A stretch of DNA of 64,000 nt, from positions 6,572,001-6,636,000 of the forward strand of contig NZ_CP091881.1 of NCBI RefSeq assembly GCF_022163125.1. Reading direction: 5' to 3'. Made by a program: the position numbers and the translations under genes. Source of the DNA: Paenibacillus sp. HWE-109. GTDB lineage: Bacteria; Bacillota; Bacilli; Paenibacillales; NBRC-103111. Shown here piece after piece: positions 50,775 to 58,682 of the stretch. Each line of letters begins with the position of its first letter. Positions within the stretch are counted from its first letter, which is position 1. The notes under the pieces were generated by a model, which worked only from the letters and a program-made list of their open reading frames with translations, did no database searches and was not told where the DNA came from.

Positions 50775-52031
50775 CTAGCCCGTTTGTTTGCTTCGCACAT
50801 CCTGAAGCAGCATATCTTCAATATGCGCAGGCTTGACCGGAGCGCTGTAATAATAGCCTTGCACGAATCGACAGCCGCACTCCCTAAGGACATGAAGTTC
50901 TTCCTCGGTCTCCACACCTTCTGCTACGACAAGCAGATTCAAGTTTTTGGCCATGGCAATCACCGTGTTCACGATGGCAGCATTCACTTGTTTTTGCTTC
51001 AAACCTTTAATAAACGACTGATCAATTTTTAGTTTATCAATTGGGAAATCTTTGAGATAGCTGAGCGAGCTGTACCCTGTACCGAAATCATCCATCGCGA
51101 TGCGAATGCCTAGATTCTTCAACTGGGTCAGGGCATCAGCAGCTAAATTCACATCCATACTCATGCTTTCCGTGATTTCGAGTTCCAAATATCTGGGCTG
51201 GAGGCCTGTTTCCGCCAAGATCTTCTCGATCCTGCTGCAGAGCGCCGTATCATTGAACTGACGGCGGGATAGATTCACCGCCACGAACATCTTGGGGAGT
51301 CCTGCTTCCTGCCATTTCATATTCTGCTTGCATGCCTCGCGAATGACCCATTCGCCAATATTGTGAATCAGGCCGCACTCTTCGGCAATCGGGATGAAAT
51401 CACAAGGCGGAACGTGTCCCAGAACAGCATTATTCCACCGGATTAAGCTTTCAATGCCGACCATCCGATTGGTGTAAATATCAACCACAGGCTGATAAAC
51501 AAGCTGAAACTCCCTGTGATCAATCGCTTTGCGCAAATAAAACTCGATATCCATGCGTCTTTGAAATGAAGCCATGATCGGTTCAGCACCAGCAGGGTAG
51601 GAAGCTCCTCCTTGTTGAGTGCCATTATGTATAGCCATTTGACATCGTTCGAGGAAATAATCGGTCATTGGACCATCAAACGATTCTTGTATTAATAATT
51701 GCGTATGAAAATAATCGACAGCGCCGATGCGCATAGCCTGAATGGTCTGCATGGCTCCCTCAGATGATTGCGAGCTGAGCATCATAACAGGTAAGGGACA
51801 ATGGGTCATCATGAGTTGAAGAGCAACAAGTCCTTCCGAGTTAGGCATATCCAAATCGATAATGACCAAATCCGGTTTGCCCGCCAGTATACAAGCCAAT
51901 GCCGCATTGCCGTGGTTGGCAGACCCCGTTACTCTAAACGGCGCCGCTTTCTCGAAAATCGGTATCACAGCTGCACTGAATTCATTTGAATGACTAACGA
52001 TCATCACGCCATACCTGTCCAAAAGACCCAT
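50775..52031 (-). CDS. CheB-type receiver fused to an EAL c-di-GMP phosphodiesterase
   Basis: 418 residues. The N-terminal receiver (about 7-130) has the CheB-like pattern: KPDLVIIDLDMPNSEGLVAL with phospho-Asp, then PVMMLSSQSSEGAMQTIQAM and GAVDYF, which is how CheB receivers read. The EAL domain starts about residue 155: YQPVVDIYTNRMVGIESLIRW (EAL as ESL), VAVNLSRRQF, LELEITESMSM, the catalytic loop DDFGTGYSSLSYL, LKIDQSFI, VVAEGVETEEE. All listed metal and catalytic acidic residues are present, so it should be active and degrade c-di-GMP. ATG 52031 has AAGGAGTG upstream. Same strand as the hybrid kinase, its likely phosphodonor. Confidence 0.9.
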   Translation of the reverse strand: MGLLDRYGVMIVSHSNEFSAAVIPIFEKAAPFRVTGSANHGNAALACILAGKPDLVIIDLDMPNSEGLVALQLMMTHCPLPVMMLSSQSSEGAMQTIQAMRIGAVDYFHTQLLIQESFDGPMTDYFLERCQMAIHNGTQQGGASYPAGAEPIMASFQRRMDIEFYLRKAIDHREFQLVYQPVVDIYTNRMVGIESLIRWNNAVLGHVPPCDFIPIAEECGLIHNIGEWVIREACKQNMKWQEAGLPKMFVAVNLSRRQFNDTALCSRIEKILAETGLQPRYLELEITESMSMDVNLAADALTQLKNLGIRIAMDDFGTGYSSLSYLKDFPIDKLKIDQSFIKGLKQKQVNAAIVNTVIAMAKNLNLLVVAEGVETEEELHVLRECGCRFVQGYYYSAPVKPAHIEDMLLQDVRSKQTG

Positions 52032-52154
52032 TCCAATTGTTCACTCCTTACTACTATAGTCCCATTTAAGTCCGTTGTCTCTATCATACCTTCCACTTAT
52101 TAGGTTACTTGCCTAAAAGGTATGATTTAAAAATCTTTATTTCGCTAATATTTT

Positions 52155-52242
52155 GCTAACACTTTCGTGTTAAATTCCAAATAAAGCGGTTTACTCTTAA
52201 AATTCGACACCGTATAATAGAAATAATGAGTAAAGTGTTAGC
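52155..52242 (+). promoter_or_regulatory. Promoter of the OmpR-type regulator with flanking inverted repeat
   Basis: TTTACT (52191-52196) and TATAAT (52213-52218), 16-bp spacer, lie between an inverted repeat GCTAACACTTT (52155-52165) and AAAGTGTTAGC (52232-52242). The perfect 11-bp arms flank the promoter about 67 bp apart, so a protein bound at both could loop it. The gap 52032-52317 between the divergent genes holds no other gene. Confidence 0.6.
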
Positions 52243-52317
52243 GAGCATCATTCCCTCTGTTCAATACTTATTTTGTTTATGTTTAAGTAACTAAAGTTTA
52301 GTTTGGGGGAGCCACGA

Positions 52318-53022
52318 ATGGACAGAGTTCTATTAATTGAGGACGATGATATTATCGGCGAGATGATCTGTATGTATCTCAAAGAAGAGGAATTCGTAGT
52401 GCTGAGGTCACATAATGGCCAAGAAGGACTCGCAGCTTTGCATGATTTCAAACCTGATCTTATACTGCTTGACCTCATTCTTCCTGATTTTGAAGGAACC
52501 GATCTATGCAACTCCTTACGCAACATAACACCCGTTCCCATTATTATTATTTCTTCCAATGCGCGAGTAAGCGAGAAAATTGAAGCCTTCACTGTCGGAG
52601 CCGATGATTACTTATGCAAGCCCTTCAGCATGCATGAGATGAAAGCGAGAATTCAAGCCTTATTACGCCGTTTCAAGCAAACACACCCCTCAGACATCCA
52701 GCAGGTGCCCGCTTTGCAGGAGGTTACTGTCCCCCCTATGGATTTGAACATCAATATTGAGAAAAGAACGCTATATGTTCGAGGCGAATCTGTGGAAATG
52801 ACTTTCTCCGAATTTGAACTTATCCGCTTGCTGTTCGAGAATCCTGAACGCGTGTACCGTCGCGAAGATCTTATTAACGCGCTGCGCGGTTTCGATTCTT
52901 ATATTAATGATCGAGCTATCGATGTACATATTACGAACCTACGACGCAAAATTGAAGTCAACCCCAAAGAGCCCAAATTCATCAAAACTGTATGGGGTGT
53001 TGGTTATAAATTCGTTCTCTAA
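52318..53022 (+). CDS. OmpR/PhoB-family response regulator
   Basis: 234 residues from ATG 52318 (TTTGGGGGAGCCACGA upstream). Receiver: RVLLIEDDDIIGEMI, phospho-Asp in PDLILLDLILPDF, PIIIISSNAR, and GADDYLCKPFSMHEM with the conserved Lys. The C-terminal winged helix has IEKRTLYVRGESVEMTFSEF, FELIRLLFENPERVYRREDL and the recognition DRAIDVHITNLRRKIE. No partner kinase gene is adjacent in the usual two-gene operon; the nearby hybrid kinase has its own relay. It is divergent from the CheB-EAL gene and may control this cluster. Confidence 0.93.
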   Translation: MDRVLLIEDDDIIGEMICMYLKEEEFVVLRSHNGQEGLAALHDFKPDLILLDLILPDFEGTDLCNSLRNITPVPIIIISSNARVSEKIEAFTVGADDYLCKPFSMHEMKARIQALLRRFKQTHPSDIQQVPALQEVTVPPMDLNINIEKRTLYVRGESVEMTFSEFELIRLLFENPERVYRREDLINALRGFDSYINDRAIDVHITNLRRKIEVNPKEPKFIKTVWGVGYKFVL

Positions 53023-53023
53023 A

Positions 53024-53062
53024 AAGAAACTTCATCCTTCAAAGGATGAGGTTTCTTTTTTT
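53024..53062 (+). terminator. Terminator of the OmpR-type regulator
   Basis: AAGAAACTTCATCC (53024-53037) pairs with GGATGAGGTTTCTT, followed by a run of T. It abuts the stop codon. Confidence 0.92.
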
Positions 53063-53138
53063 GATGTGTCGGATTTTCCGGTACTTTGCTGAACCTTGTC
53101 AGAACTACAATCTTATACCATTTATTAGTAAATATTGG

Positions 53139-53168
53139 TTGACACCCCAAACAATAATCCTTTATCAT
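53139..53168 (+). promoter_or_regulatory. Promoter of the Ppx/GppA-like gene
   Basis: TTGACA (53139-53144) and TATCAT (53163-53168), 18-bp spacer, about 60 bp before the gene. A consensus -35 supports an independent transcript. Confidence 0.6.
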
Positions 53169-53226
53169 TGGACTTCCAGAAGCATGCAAGGATAGCCAAA
53201 TTAAGAAGTAAACGGGTGAGGTCTTT

Positions 53227-54057
53227 ATGCAAAGTGATAAATTAATTTTGGATTTGAGCAGCCGCAGCGCCAAAGTATTCAAGAAGTCCGAAACCGGAAT
53301 CGAACAAGTCGATTTACTGACTTGGGAGCTCTCGGAGAGCAAAATCAGTCTGCCCGCGATTGAAGATCAATTAAAATTATTGTTGTCTGCAAACGGATCC
53401 ATTCGCAAAGGACTCGTTCAAGGAACCATAGAAGCCATCGGTACAGAAGCGATGCGAAGATCGCCTCTTTTATCCCAACATATGCAGGAGATATGTGAGA
53501 ATCTGCAGATCGCCTATCGCACCATCAGTCAGGAAGAAGAAGCTGACTTGTTGAAGAAAGCTATTGCAGAGTCTGACATTCCCACTCATCTAGATGTCCT
53601 CCATGTCGGGGGAGGCGGCATACAGATGATTACAAGAGACAGCGAGACACCTTATTTGATTCCATTCGGCATCTCCGATCTGAACCAACAATTTCACCTG
53701 TTGGAGTCCCCCAGCCACAGGCAGATTGCCACTTGTATCAAGTGGCTCTCCTCCCGGTTGCCCGTCACGTTGAAAACTTTTGCCTACACGGGCGGGGAGA
53801 GAACCTATGTTCAGCATTTCGGCATTGAACTGGAACAAGATCTGTACTGCCTGAGCAGCGACTTTACGCTGCTCGCCAGACGCCTGGCAGCCATGGAGCT
53901 TCCTGCCTTGGAAGCCAGATCCCCTTTCGACCCCAAGTGGATGCGCGGTGTAATTGCCTCTAATTGTATTGTACTGGCCGGTCTGATTAAATCAGGCAGC
54001 ACCAAGTTCATGCCGTCCGACCTGAACATGGCCCACGGCATTCTCAATCAATCGTAG
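53227..54057 (+). CDS. Divergent Ppx/GppA-like (ASKHA fold) protein
   Basis: 276 residues, shorter than Ppx/GppA (about 300-500). The fold elements appear in order: a first strand LILDLSSRSAKVFKK, IEAIGTEAMRRSPLLSQHM (like ATSALR), ISQEEEADLLKKA (like the SGEEEA motif with two Glu), LHVGGGGIQMITRD (like DIGGGS), PFGISDLNQQF and FAYTGGERTYV. The first nucleotide-loop Asp is kept, but the DIGGGS Asp is His, which could reduce catalysis. It may be a sensor rather than a phosphatase. ATG 53227 has GAGGTCTTT upstream. It sits next to the OmpR regulator and opposite the GH92 gene; its role there is inference. Confidence 0.65.
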   Translation: MQSDKLILDLSSRSAKVFKKSETGIEQVDLLTWELSESKISLPAIEDQLKLLLSANGSIRKGLVQGTIEAIGTEAMRRSPLLSQHMQEICENLQIAYRTISQEEEADLLKKAIAESDIPTHLDVLHVGGGGIQMITRDSETPYLIPFGISDLNQQFHLLESPSHRQIATCIKWLSSRLPVTLKTFAYTGGERTYVQHFGIELEQDLYCLSSDFTLLARRLAAMELPALEARSPFDPKWMRGVIASNCIVLAGLIKSGSTKFMPSDLNMAHGILNQS

Positions 54058-54077
54058 GCGCCAACGGCAAAGAAATA

Positions 54078-54098
54078 AACCTAGCCGCAGGCTAGGTT
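54078..54098 (-). terminator. Terminator of the GH92 gene
   Basis: Minus strand AACCTAGCC-TGC-GGCTAGGTT followed by TATTTCTTT. The stem is almost the same as at 47310-47330. It sits between the convergent Ppx-like and GH92 genes. Confidence 0.8.
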
Positions 54099-54137
54099 CT
54101 ACAATTGTGTGCTGGGTGAGTGGGAACAACAGGCAAC

Positions 54138-56354
54138 CTAATCGTTCATCCTGGAGAGGGAATACGGCAGATCCGCATGGGCATACGTTTTACTGGTTGG
54201 CGTATCCGTCATCTGAAACTTCAGCACACCACCCGCGAGAATCTGCTCATGCGTGACATATAAAGCGTCCGTTGCTTCACCGTTAACCCAGCTGTCCGCC
54301 ACATACTTGTTGTCCCTGCTTTGTTGCTCTGCTTCAATGACGAACGACTTCCCGTTCGCCAGATGCAGGGTGACACGCCGGAACAGCGGGCTGCCCAGAA
54401 CGTACTCCGGTACTCCCGGACACAGCGGGAACAAGCCTATTGCCCCGAAGATGTACCATGCGCTTAAACTTCCATTGTCTTCATCGCCCGGCAAGCCGTC
54501 GGGATGCGCGCTGAACTGCTCCTCAAGCGTCTTCCTCACCCAGCACTGCGTACCTGCTGGAGAACCTAACGCCGTATAGATATAAGGAATGTGAAAGCTT
54601 GGCTGATTGCTAATGGCAAACTGGCCTAGATCCGTTGCCGCCATTTCCGACATTTCATGAATCTCCTGACCGTAGGAGCCTACTTTAAAATGCGGTGGAG
54701 TCGTCATCAACTCGTCAAGCTTGCGAATCATGGCCTCCTTGCCGCCAAGCAACTCGGCCAACCCTGCGAAGTCATGCTGGACTGCCCAACTGCATTGCCA
54801 CGCACCGCCCTCACAGTAAGGTCCGCCCCACAGCAAGGGATCGAATCCCTCCAGCCATTCGCCATTCTCAGTGCGGCCTCGCATAAACCCGACGGACGGG
54901 TCCAGCAGGTTCCTATACTGTCGTGAGCGCGCAACAAAAGCATCCGCCCGCTCCTGATCATCCAAAGCACGGGCAATTTGAGCGATACAGAAATCGCCAT
55001 ACACATAATCAAGCGTGTAGCTTACACTATGGTGCACATGCTCATGCGGCAAATAACCATGTTCCAAATAGTGCGCCAAACCTTGACGGCCCGCTCCCGG
55101 CACGTCCGAAACCTGGGTTGCGTGCTTCAACAAACCTTCATAGGCTGATCTTAGATCAAATCCTTGAATCCCCTTCACAGCGGCATCTGCGAAAACCGCA
55201 TCCACCAGTGTGCCCGGCATAACGCCGCGTTCCCCCGGCGAAACCCATTTCGGCATCCAACCGCTCTCTTTATACACATGTACCCATGATTCGAGCATTT
55301 CACCTAACTCCTCGGGACATAGCAAACTATAGAGGGGGAACGTGGTCCGATATACATCCCAGAAGCCTATATCCGAGTACATGGGACCCTTGCATACTTC
55401 TCCATTAAACGCACTGTAATGAATCTTCTCCTCGTTTGCATCAAGCTCATACCAGGTACGGGGAAATAGAAAAACGCGATACAAGCACGTATAGAAAGTA
55501 GCTAATTTCTCCTGATCTTCATTCTGATCCAGCTCGAGAATACCAAGTTTCTGCTCCCAGGCCGCAGCAGCTTCGGCCCTTAGTTCATCAAAAGAAAGCT
55601 CGCCGAGCTCGCGCGCCATATTGCGGGCTGCCTGCTCACAACTGATGAAGGAGGTTCCGATCCTCACGTGAACCTGTCCATTCTCCGGCAGCTTCAGCCC
55701 TATACAGGCGCCTAGCTGCTCCCCCTCAGCCGCTGCCAAGGAGATAACGTTCAGTGAAGGGTCAAAGATCCCGCTTTCTGCAAGATCAAGCTCGCAATCG
55801 AATTCCATTACGATATAATGGGCGAAATTCTCAGGAACCCCACCGTGATTGGCACTGGTACAGCCAATCAATCGTCTTCGTTCGCCGTCAATCTGCCACT
55901 GGCTTGCACCGGCAAATGTATGCATAACGAGCCGAGCACCCTCCCGCTCGGCGAAAGACAACCGCAGCATCGCACTCCGCAGCGATGGTGTTAATTCCAT
56001 CTGTGCCCGGTAGCGCAGCAGCTGCACACTATAATAATCCGGAGCGATAACCATCTCCTCCGGATGAAAGGAGGACGACTGCATCGCGGCGTCCAGCTGG
56101 CGTGGTCCGCTCTGCGGGAGCAGCGTGACATGCCCGTAATCCTCAATCCACGGACTGGGTTGATGCGTCAGCCTGAGGCCGAAGAAATGCCGGTCCGCTG
56201 GATGGAAATACCAGCGGTTCTCTCCGGCTTTCGTCTGCGGACTCCAGGAGGCCATCCCGAACGGACGTGAGATGAGCGGCAATGTATTGCCATTCGAATA
56301 ATGGAACGTGGATGCCGTTCCTTGCAGCGGATGAACATATGGGACATATTTCAT
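54138..56354 (-). CDS. GH92-family alpha-mannosidase-type glycosidase
   Basis: 738 residues from ATG 56354 (GGGGG nine bases upstream), the usual GH92 length. The N-terminal beta-sandwich has SRPFGMASWSPQTK and WIEDYGHVTLLPQSG. The catalytic (alpha/alpha)6 domain includes YSDIGFWDVYRTTFPLYSLL (DxWD-type sugar contact), WMPKWVSPGERGVMPGT, VDAVFADAAVKGIQGFD, HHSVSYTLDYVYGDFCIAQI, and the C-terminal LPGDEDNGSLSAWYIFGAIG with catalytic acids (GNEDNG-type). The family is calcium-dependent, exo-acting and releases mannose from N-glycan-like substrates. No signal peptide, so it works inside the cell. No transporter is next to it; AraC at 56534 is divergent. Confidence 0.93.
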   Translation of the reverse strand: MKYVPYVHPLQGTASTFHYSNGNTLPLISRPFGMASWSPQTKAGENRWYFHPADRHFFGLRLTHQPSPWIEDYGHVTLLPQSGPRQLDAAMQSSSFHPEEMVIAPDYYSVQLLRYRAQMELTPSLRSAMLRLSFAEREGARLVMHTFAGASQWQIDGERRRLIGCTSANHGGVPENFAHYIVMEFDCELDLAESGIFDPSLNVISLAAAEGEQLGACIGLKLPENGQVHVRIGTSFISCEQAARNMARELGELSFDELRAEAAAAWEQKLGILELDQNEDQEKLATFYTCLYRVFLFPRTWYELDANEEKIHYSAFNGEVCKGPMYSDIGFWDVYRTTFPLYSLLCPEELGEMLESWVHVYKESGWMPKWVSPGERGVMPGTLVDAVFADAAVKGIQGFDLRSAYEGLLKHATQVSDVPGAGRQGLAHYLEHGYLPHEHVHHSVSYTLDYVYGDFCIAQIARALDDQERADAFVARSRQYRNLLDPSVGFMRGRTENGEWLEGFDPLLWGGPYCEGGAWQCSWAVQHDFAGLAELLGGKEAMIRKLDELMTTPPHFKVGSYGQEIHEMSEMAATDLGQFAISNQPSFHIPYIYTALGSPAGTQCWVRKTLEEQFSAHPDGLPGDEDNGSLSAWYIFGAIGLFPLCPGVPEYVLGSPLFRRVTLHLANGKSFVIEAEQQSRDNKYVADSWVNGEATDALYVTHEQILAGGVLKFQMTDTPTSKTYAHADLPYSLSRMND

Positions 56355-56533
56355 TTGCAAATTCCCCCTAGATGAGCATGACTTACTCTCCTAAGTGTAA
56401 TCTGCCTCGGTTGGCTTCACAGTTTACATTTTTCATTAATATCTCAAATTTTAAGGTGATTGTTTCTTAATATCATTTAATTTAAACTAAACACATATGA
56501 AATTATGATATACAGTGCGGAAGGAGCAGCAGG

Positions 56534-57397
56534 ATGATTCCGATGCATTTGCATGGAGATGATGAAATTCATGGCGATTTCCCGCACACGCTCAAAATCC
56601 ATCATCTGAACAGTTGGATTTCCCCTCATGTGCACAACTTTATCGAGTTTACCTATGCGATCCAAGGTCAAGCTGTCGAAGTGATTAATGGGGTCGAACG
56701 GGTATTGCGGCCCGGGATGTTCACCTTGTTGTTCCCTTATCATGTCCACGAAATTCGCTTTGAGCCTGGACAAGAACTTGTCTTGTACGTGGGGGCTATC
56801 GGATTGAAATCGTTCTTCGACCACTCGAATTCCTTATTTTCCTTGCAAGGGCTGCTCAGTCAAATGGAAGACAACTGGGAACCCTCCTACGCGCTGGATA
56901 CCGCCGCTGCGGATCAGATTCAGTTTCTTCTTCAGCATATGTTCCAAGAAATTCGCAGCGACCAGCCATGGAATCAACATCTCTACATAACCAAATTGTT
57001 TGAAGTATTTGCTTATCTGGACCGGTATCGAAAGTCCCAGCAGTCCTCTTGGTACAAAAATACGGCAAATGAGAATAGCCATCAAGGGATGTGGGCCATC
57101 ATTCATTATGTCTACCAGCATTTCCGGGAGGACCTCTCGCTGCAGGGGATGTCTGCAAGGTTCGGCTACTCTGTCCCTTACATCAGTACCACATTCAAAC
57201 AGATGACAGGTGAGAATTATTCCCGATTTCTGGAGCGCATACGTATCGCACATGCCTGCAATCTGCTGCTTAGCAGCGAAATGAAAATTATTGATATCGG
57301 TTTTGAGGTTGGATTTACTTCCTACCCGACATTTGCCCGGGTTTTTCATCAACGTATTGGGAAGCCGCCTACGCTTTACCGGAAAGAGCGCCGTTAA
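56534..57397 (+). CDS. AraC-family regulator with cupin sensor domain
   Basis: 287 residues. Cupin part: ISPHVHNFIEFTYAIQGQAVEVI and MFTLLFPYHVHEIRFEPGQE; linker; helix-turn-helix pair LSLQGMSARFGYSVPYISTT and MKIIDIGFEVGFTSYPTFAR, ending FHQRIGKPPTLYRKE. ATG 56534 follows GGAAGGAGCAGCAGG. It shares the layout and several motifs of the regulator at 20303-21199. It is divergent from the GH92 glycosidase (180-bp gap) and probably activates it. No transporter is close, so the sugar signal may be intracellular. Confidence 0.92.
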   Translation: MIPMHLHGDDEIHGDFPHTLKIHHLNSWISPHVHNFIEFTYAIQGQAVEVINGVERVLRPGMFTLLFPYHVHEIRFEPGQELVLYVGAIGLKSFFDHSNSLFSLQGLLSQMEDNWEPSYALDTAAADQIQFLLQHMFQEIRSDQPWNQHLYITKLFEVFAYLDRYRKSQQSSWYKNTANENSHQGMWAIIHYVYQHFREDLSLQGMSARFGYSVPYISTTFKQMTGENYSRFLERIRIAHACNLLLSSEMKIIDIGFEVGFTSYPTFARVFHQRIGKPPTLYRKERR

Positions 57398-57526
57398 GTG
57401 AACGTCCAGACTCGCAAAGACTTAACCTAAATTTGATGTTTGCAAAGCGTCCGCAGGGCAATCTTGTATTATATAATATATGTAAACAAGTTATGTCATC
57501 ACACATCAGATAGGTGGTCCACTCAC

Positions 57527-58525
57527 ATGCAGAAAACGATGAAAGCCGCGCTAATCAACCACTATAGCGGGGTTTCGGGAATCGAGTTTGGTGAAACGCC
57601 AGTGCCCCAAATAACAAGCAGCGAAGTGCTCATCCAAGTTCATGCGGCCTCGATTAATCCCGCTGATCTATTATTCCTTCATGGGAACTATGGCATGACA
57701 AGGGCTTTGCCTTCGGTTGGCGGTATGGAAGGGTGCGGAACCGTCGTCGCAACAGGAAGCAGCCTGGCCGCGCGGATGCTCAAAGGCAAACGTGTAGCGT
57801 TCGTCTCCGAGGGGTTCGGTTCATGGTCGGAGTATGCGAAGGCAAGTGCAATGACTTGTATGGTCCTGCCAAATCACGTATCGGACGAGCAAGGCGCCGT
57901 CTTCTTCGTGAATCCAGCCAGTGCGATGGCTATGATGAAAATCGCCAAGCAGCTTAAATCCAAAGCAATCGTTCAAACCGCAGGTGCAAGCGCTCTTGGG
58001 CGAATTCTGACGAAGCTTGGCAGCGAGCACGGGATTCCGATCATTAGCATTGTCCGCAAAGGCGAGCAGGAGCAGTTGCTCCGCGAATTGGGCGGGCAGC
58101 ACATTATGAACAGCAGCTCTGCAACCTTCGAGAAGGACCTGAAGATGAAGTGCCAGCAGCTTGGCGCTACAGTCTGCTTCGATGCCGTTGGTGGCGAATT
58201 GACAGGCCCTGTGCTGTCAGCCTTGCCAGACGGCTCCTCCCTCTTCCAATATGGCCTGCTTGGCGGTCATCAAACAACGATCAATGCGGATGATCTCGTC
58301 TTCCGGCGGAAGCGGATTAGCGGGTTCTGGGCTTCCGATTGGGTGAAAACGCAATCCATCTTCGAACTCCTCGCCCTGCAAGGCGCGATGAAGAAATCGA
58401 TCGGATCTCATATCCAAACCGAGATCAGCCAGACCTATCACTTGCATCAAGCAGTTGATGCAATCGAGCATTACACGGCAAGCATGACCTCCGGCAAAGT
58501 TCTGCTGCTGCCCGCTTCACGCTGA
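57527..58525 (+). CDS. Medium-chain (MDR) zinc-independent oxidoreductase, quinone-reductase-like
   Basis: 332 residues from ATG 57527 (AGGTGG upstream; 29 upstream codons in frame have no site). N-terminal GroES-like domain: EVLIQVHAASINPADLLFLHG, VGGMEGCGTVVATG, GKRVAFVSEGFGSWSEYA. Rossmann domain: AIVQTAGASALGRILTKLG (GxGxxG-like), LLRELGGQHIMNSS, ATVCFDAVGGELTGPVLSAL, YGLLGGHQTTI. No Cys/His catalytic zinc set is visible, so it is of the quinone-oxidoreductase type, NADPH-dependent. The substrate is not inferable. Monocistronic with a terminator at 58541. Confidence 0.9.
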   Translation: MQKTMKAALINHYSGVSGIEFGETPVPQITSSEVLIQVHAASINPADLLFLHGNYGMTRALPSVGGMEGCGTVVATGSSLAARMLKGKRVAFVSEGFGSWSEYAKASAMTCMVLPNHVSDEQGAVFFVNPASAMAMMKIAKQLKSKAIVQTAGASALGRILTKLGSEHGIPIISIVRKGEQEQLLRELGGQHIMNSSSATFEKDLKMKCQQLGATVCFDAVGGELTGPVLSALPDGSSLFQYGLLGGHQTTINADDLVFRRKRISGFWASDWVKTQSIFELLALQGAMKKSIGSHIQTEISQTYHLHQAVDAIEHYTASMTSGKVLLLPASR

Positions 58526-58540
58526 TTGTCATGAGAAGAT

Positions 58541-58582
58541 AAGCGCATGAGCCTTTAGGGCTGTTTGCGCTTGTTTGTTTTT
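58541..58582 (+). terminator. Terminator of the MDR oxidoreductase gene
   Basis: AAGCGC (58541-58546) ... GCGCTT (58567-58572) with AGCC/GGCT inside, followed by GTTTGTTTTT. Confidence 0.8.
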
Positions 58583-58682
58583 GATGTGAGGCAGGAGCAC
58601 TCGATGGATAAAGACGCGGCATTTAGGTTAATTTAATGAACGTTATGATTAATCTATTGCGAGGTGTGAGCAGCGCTAGGCT

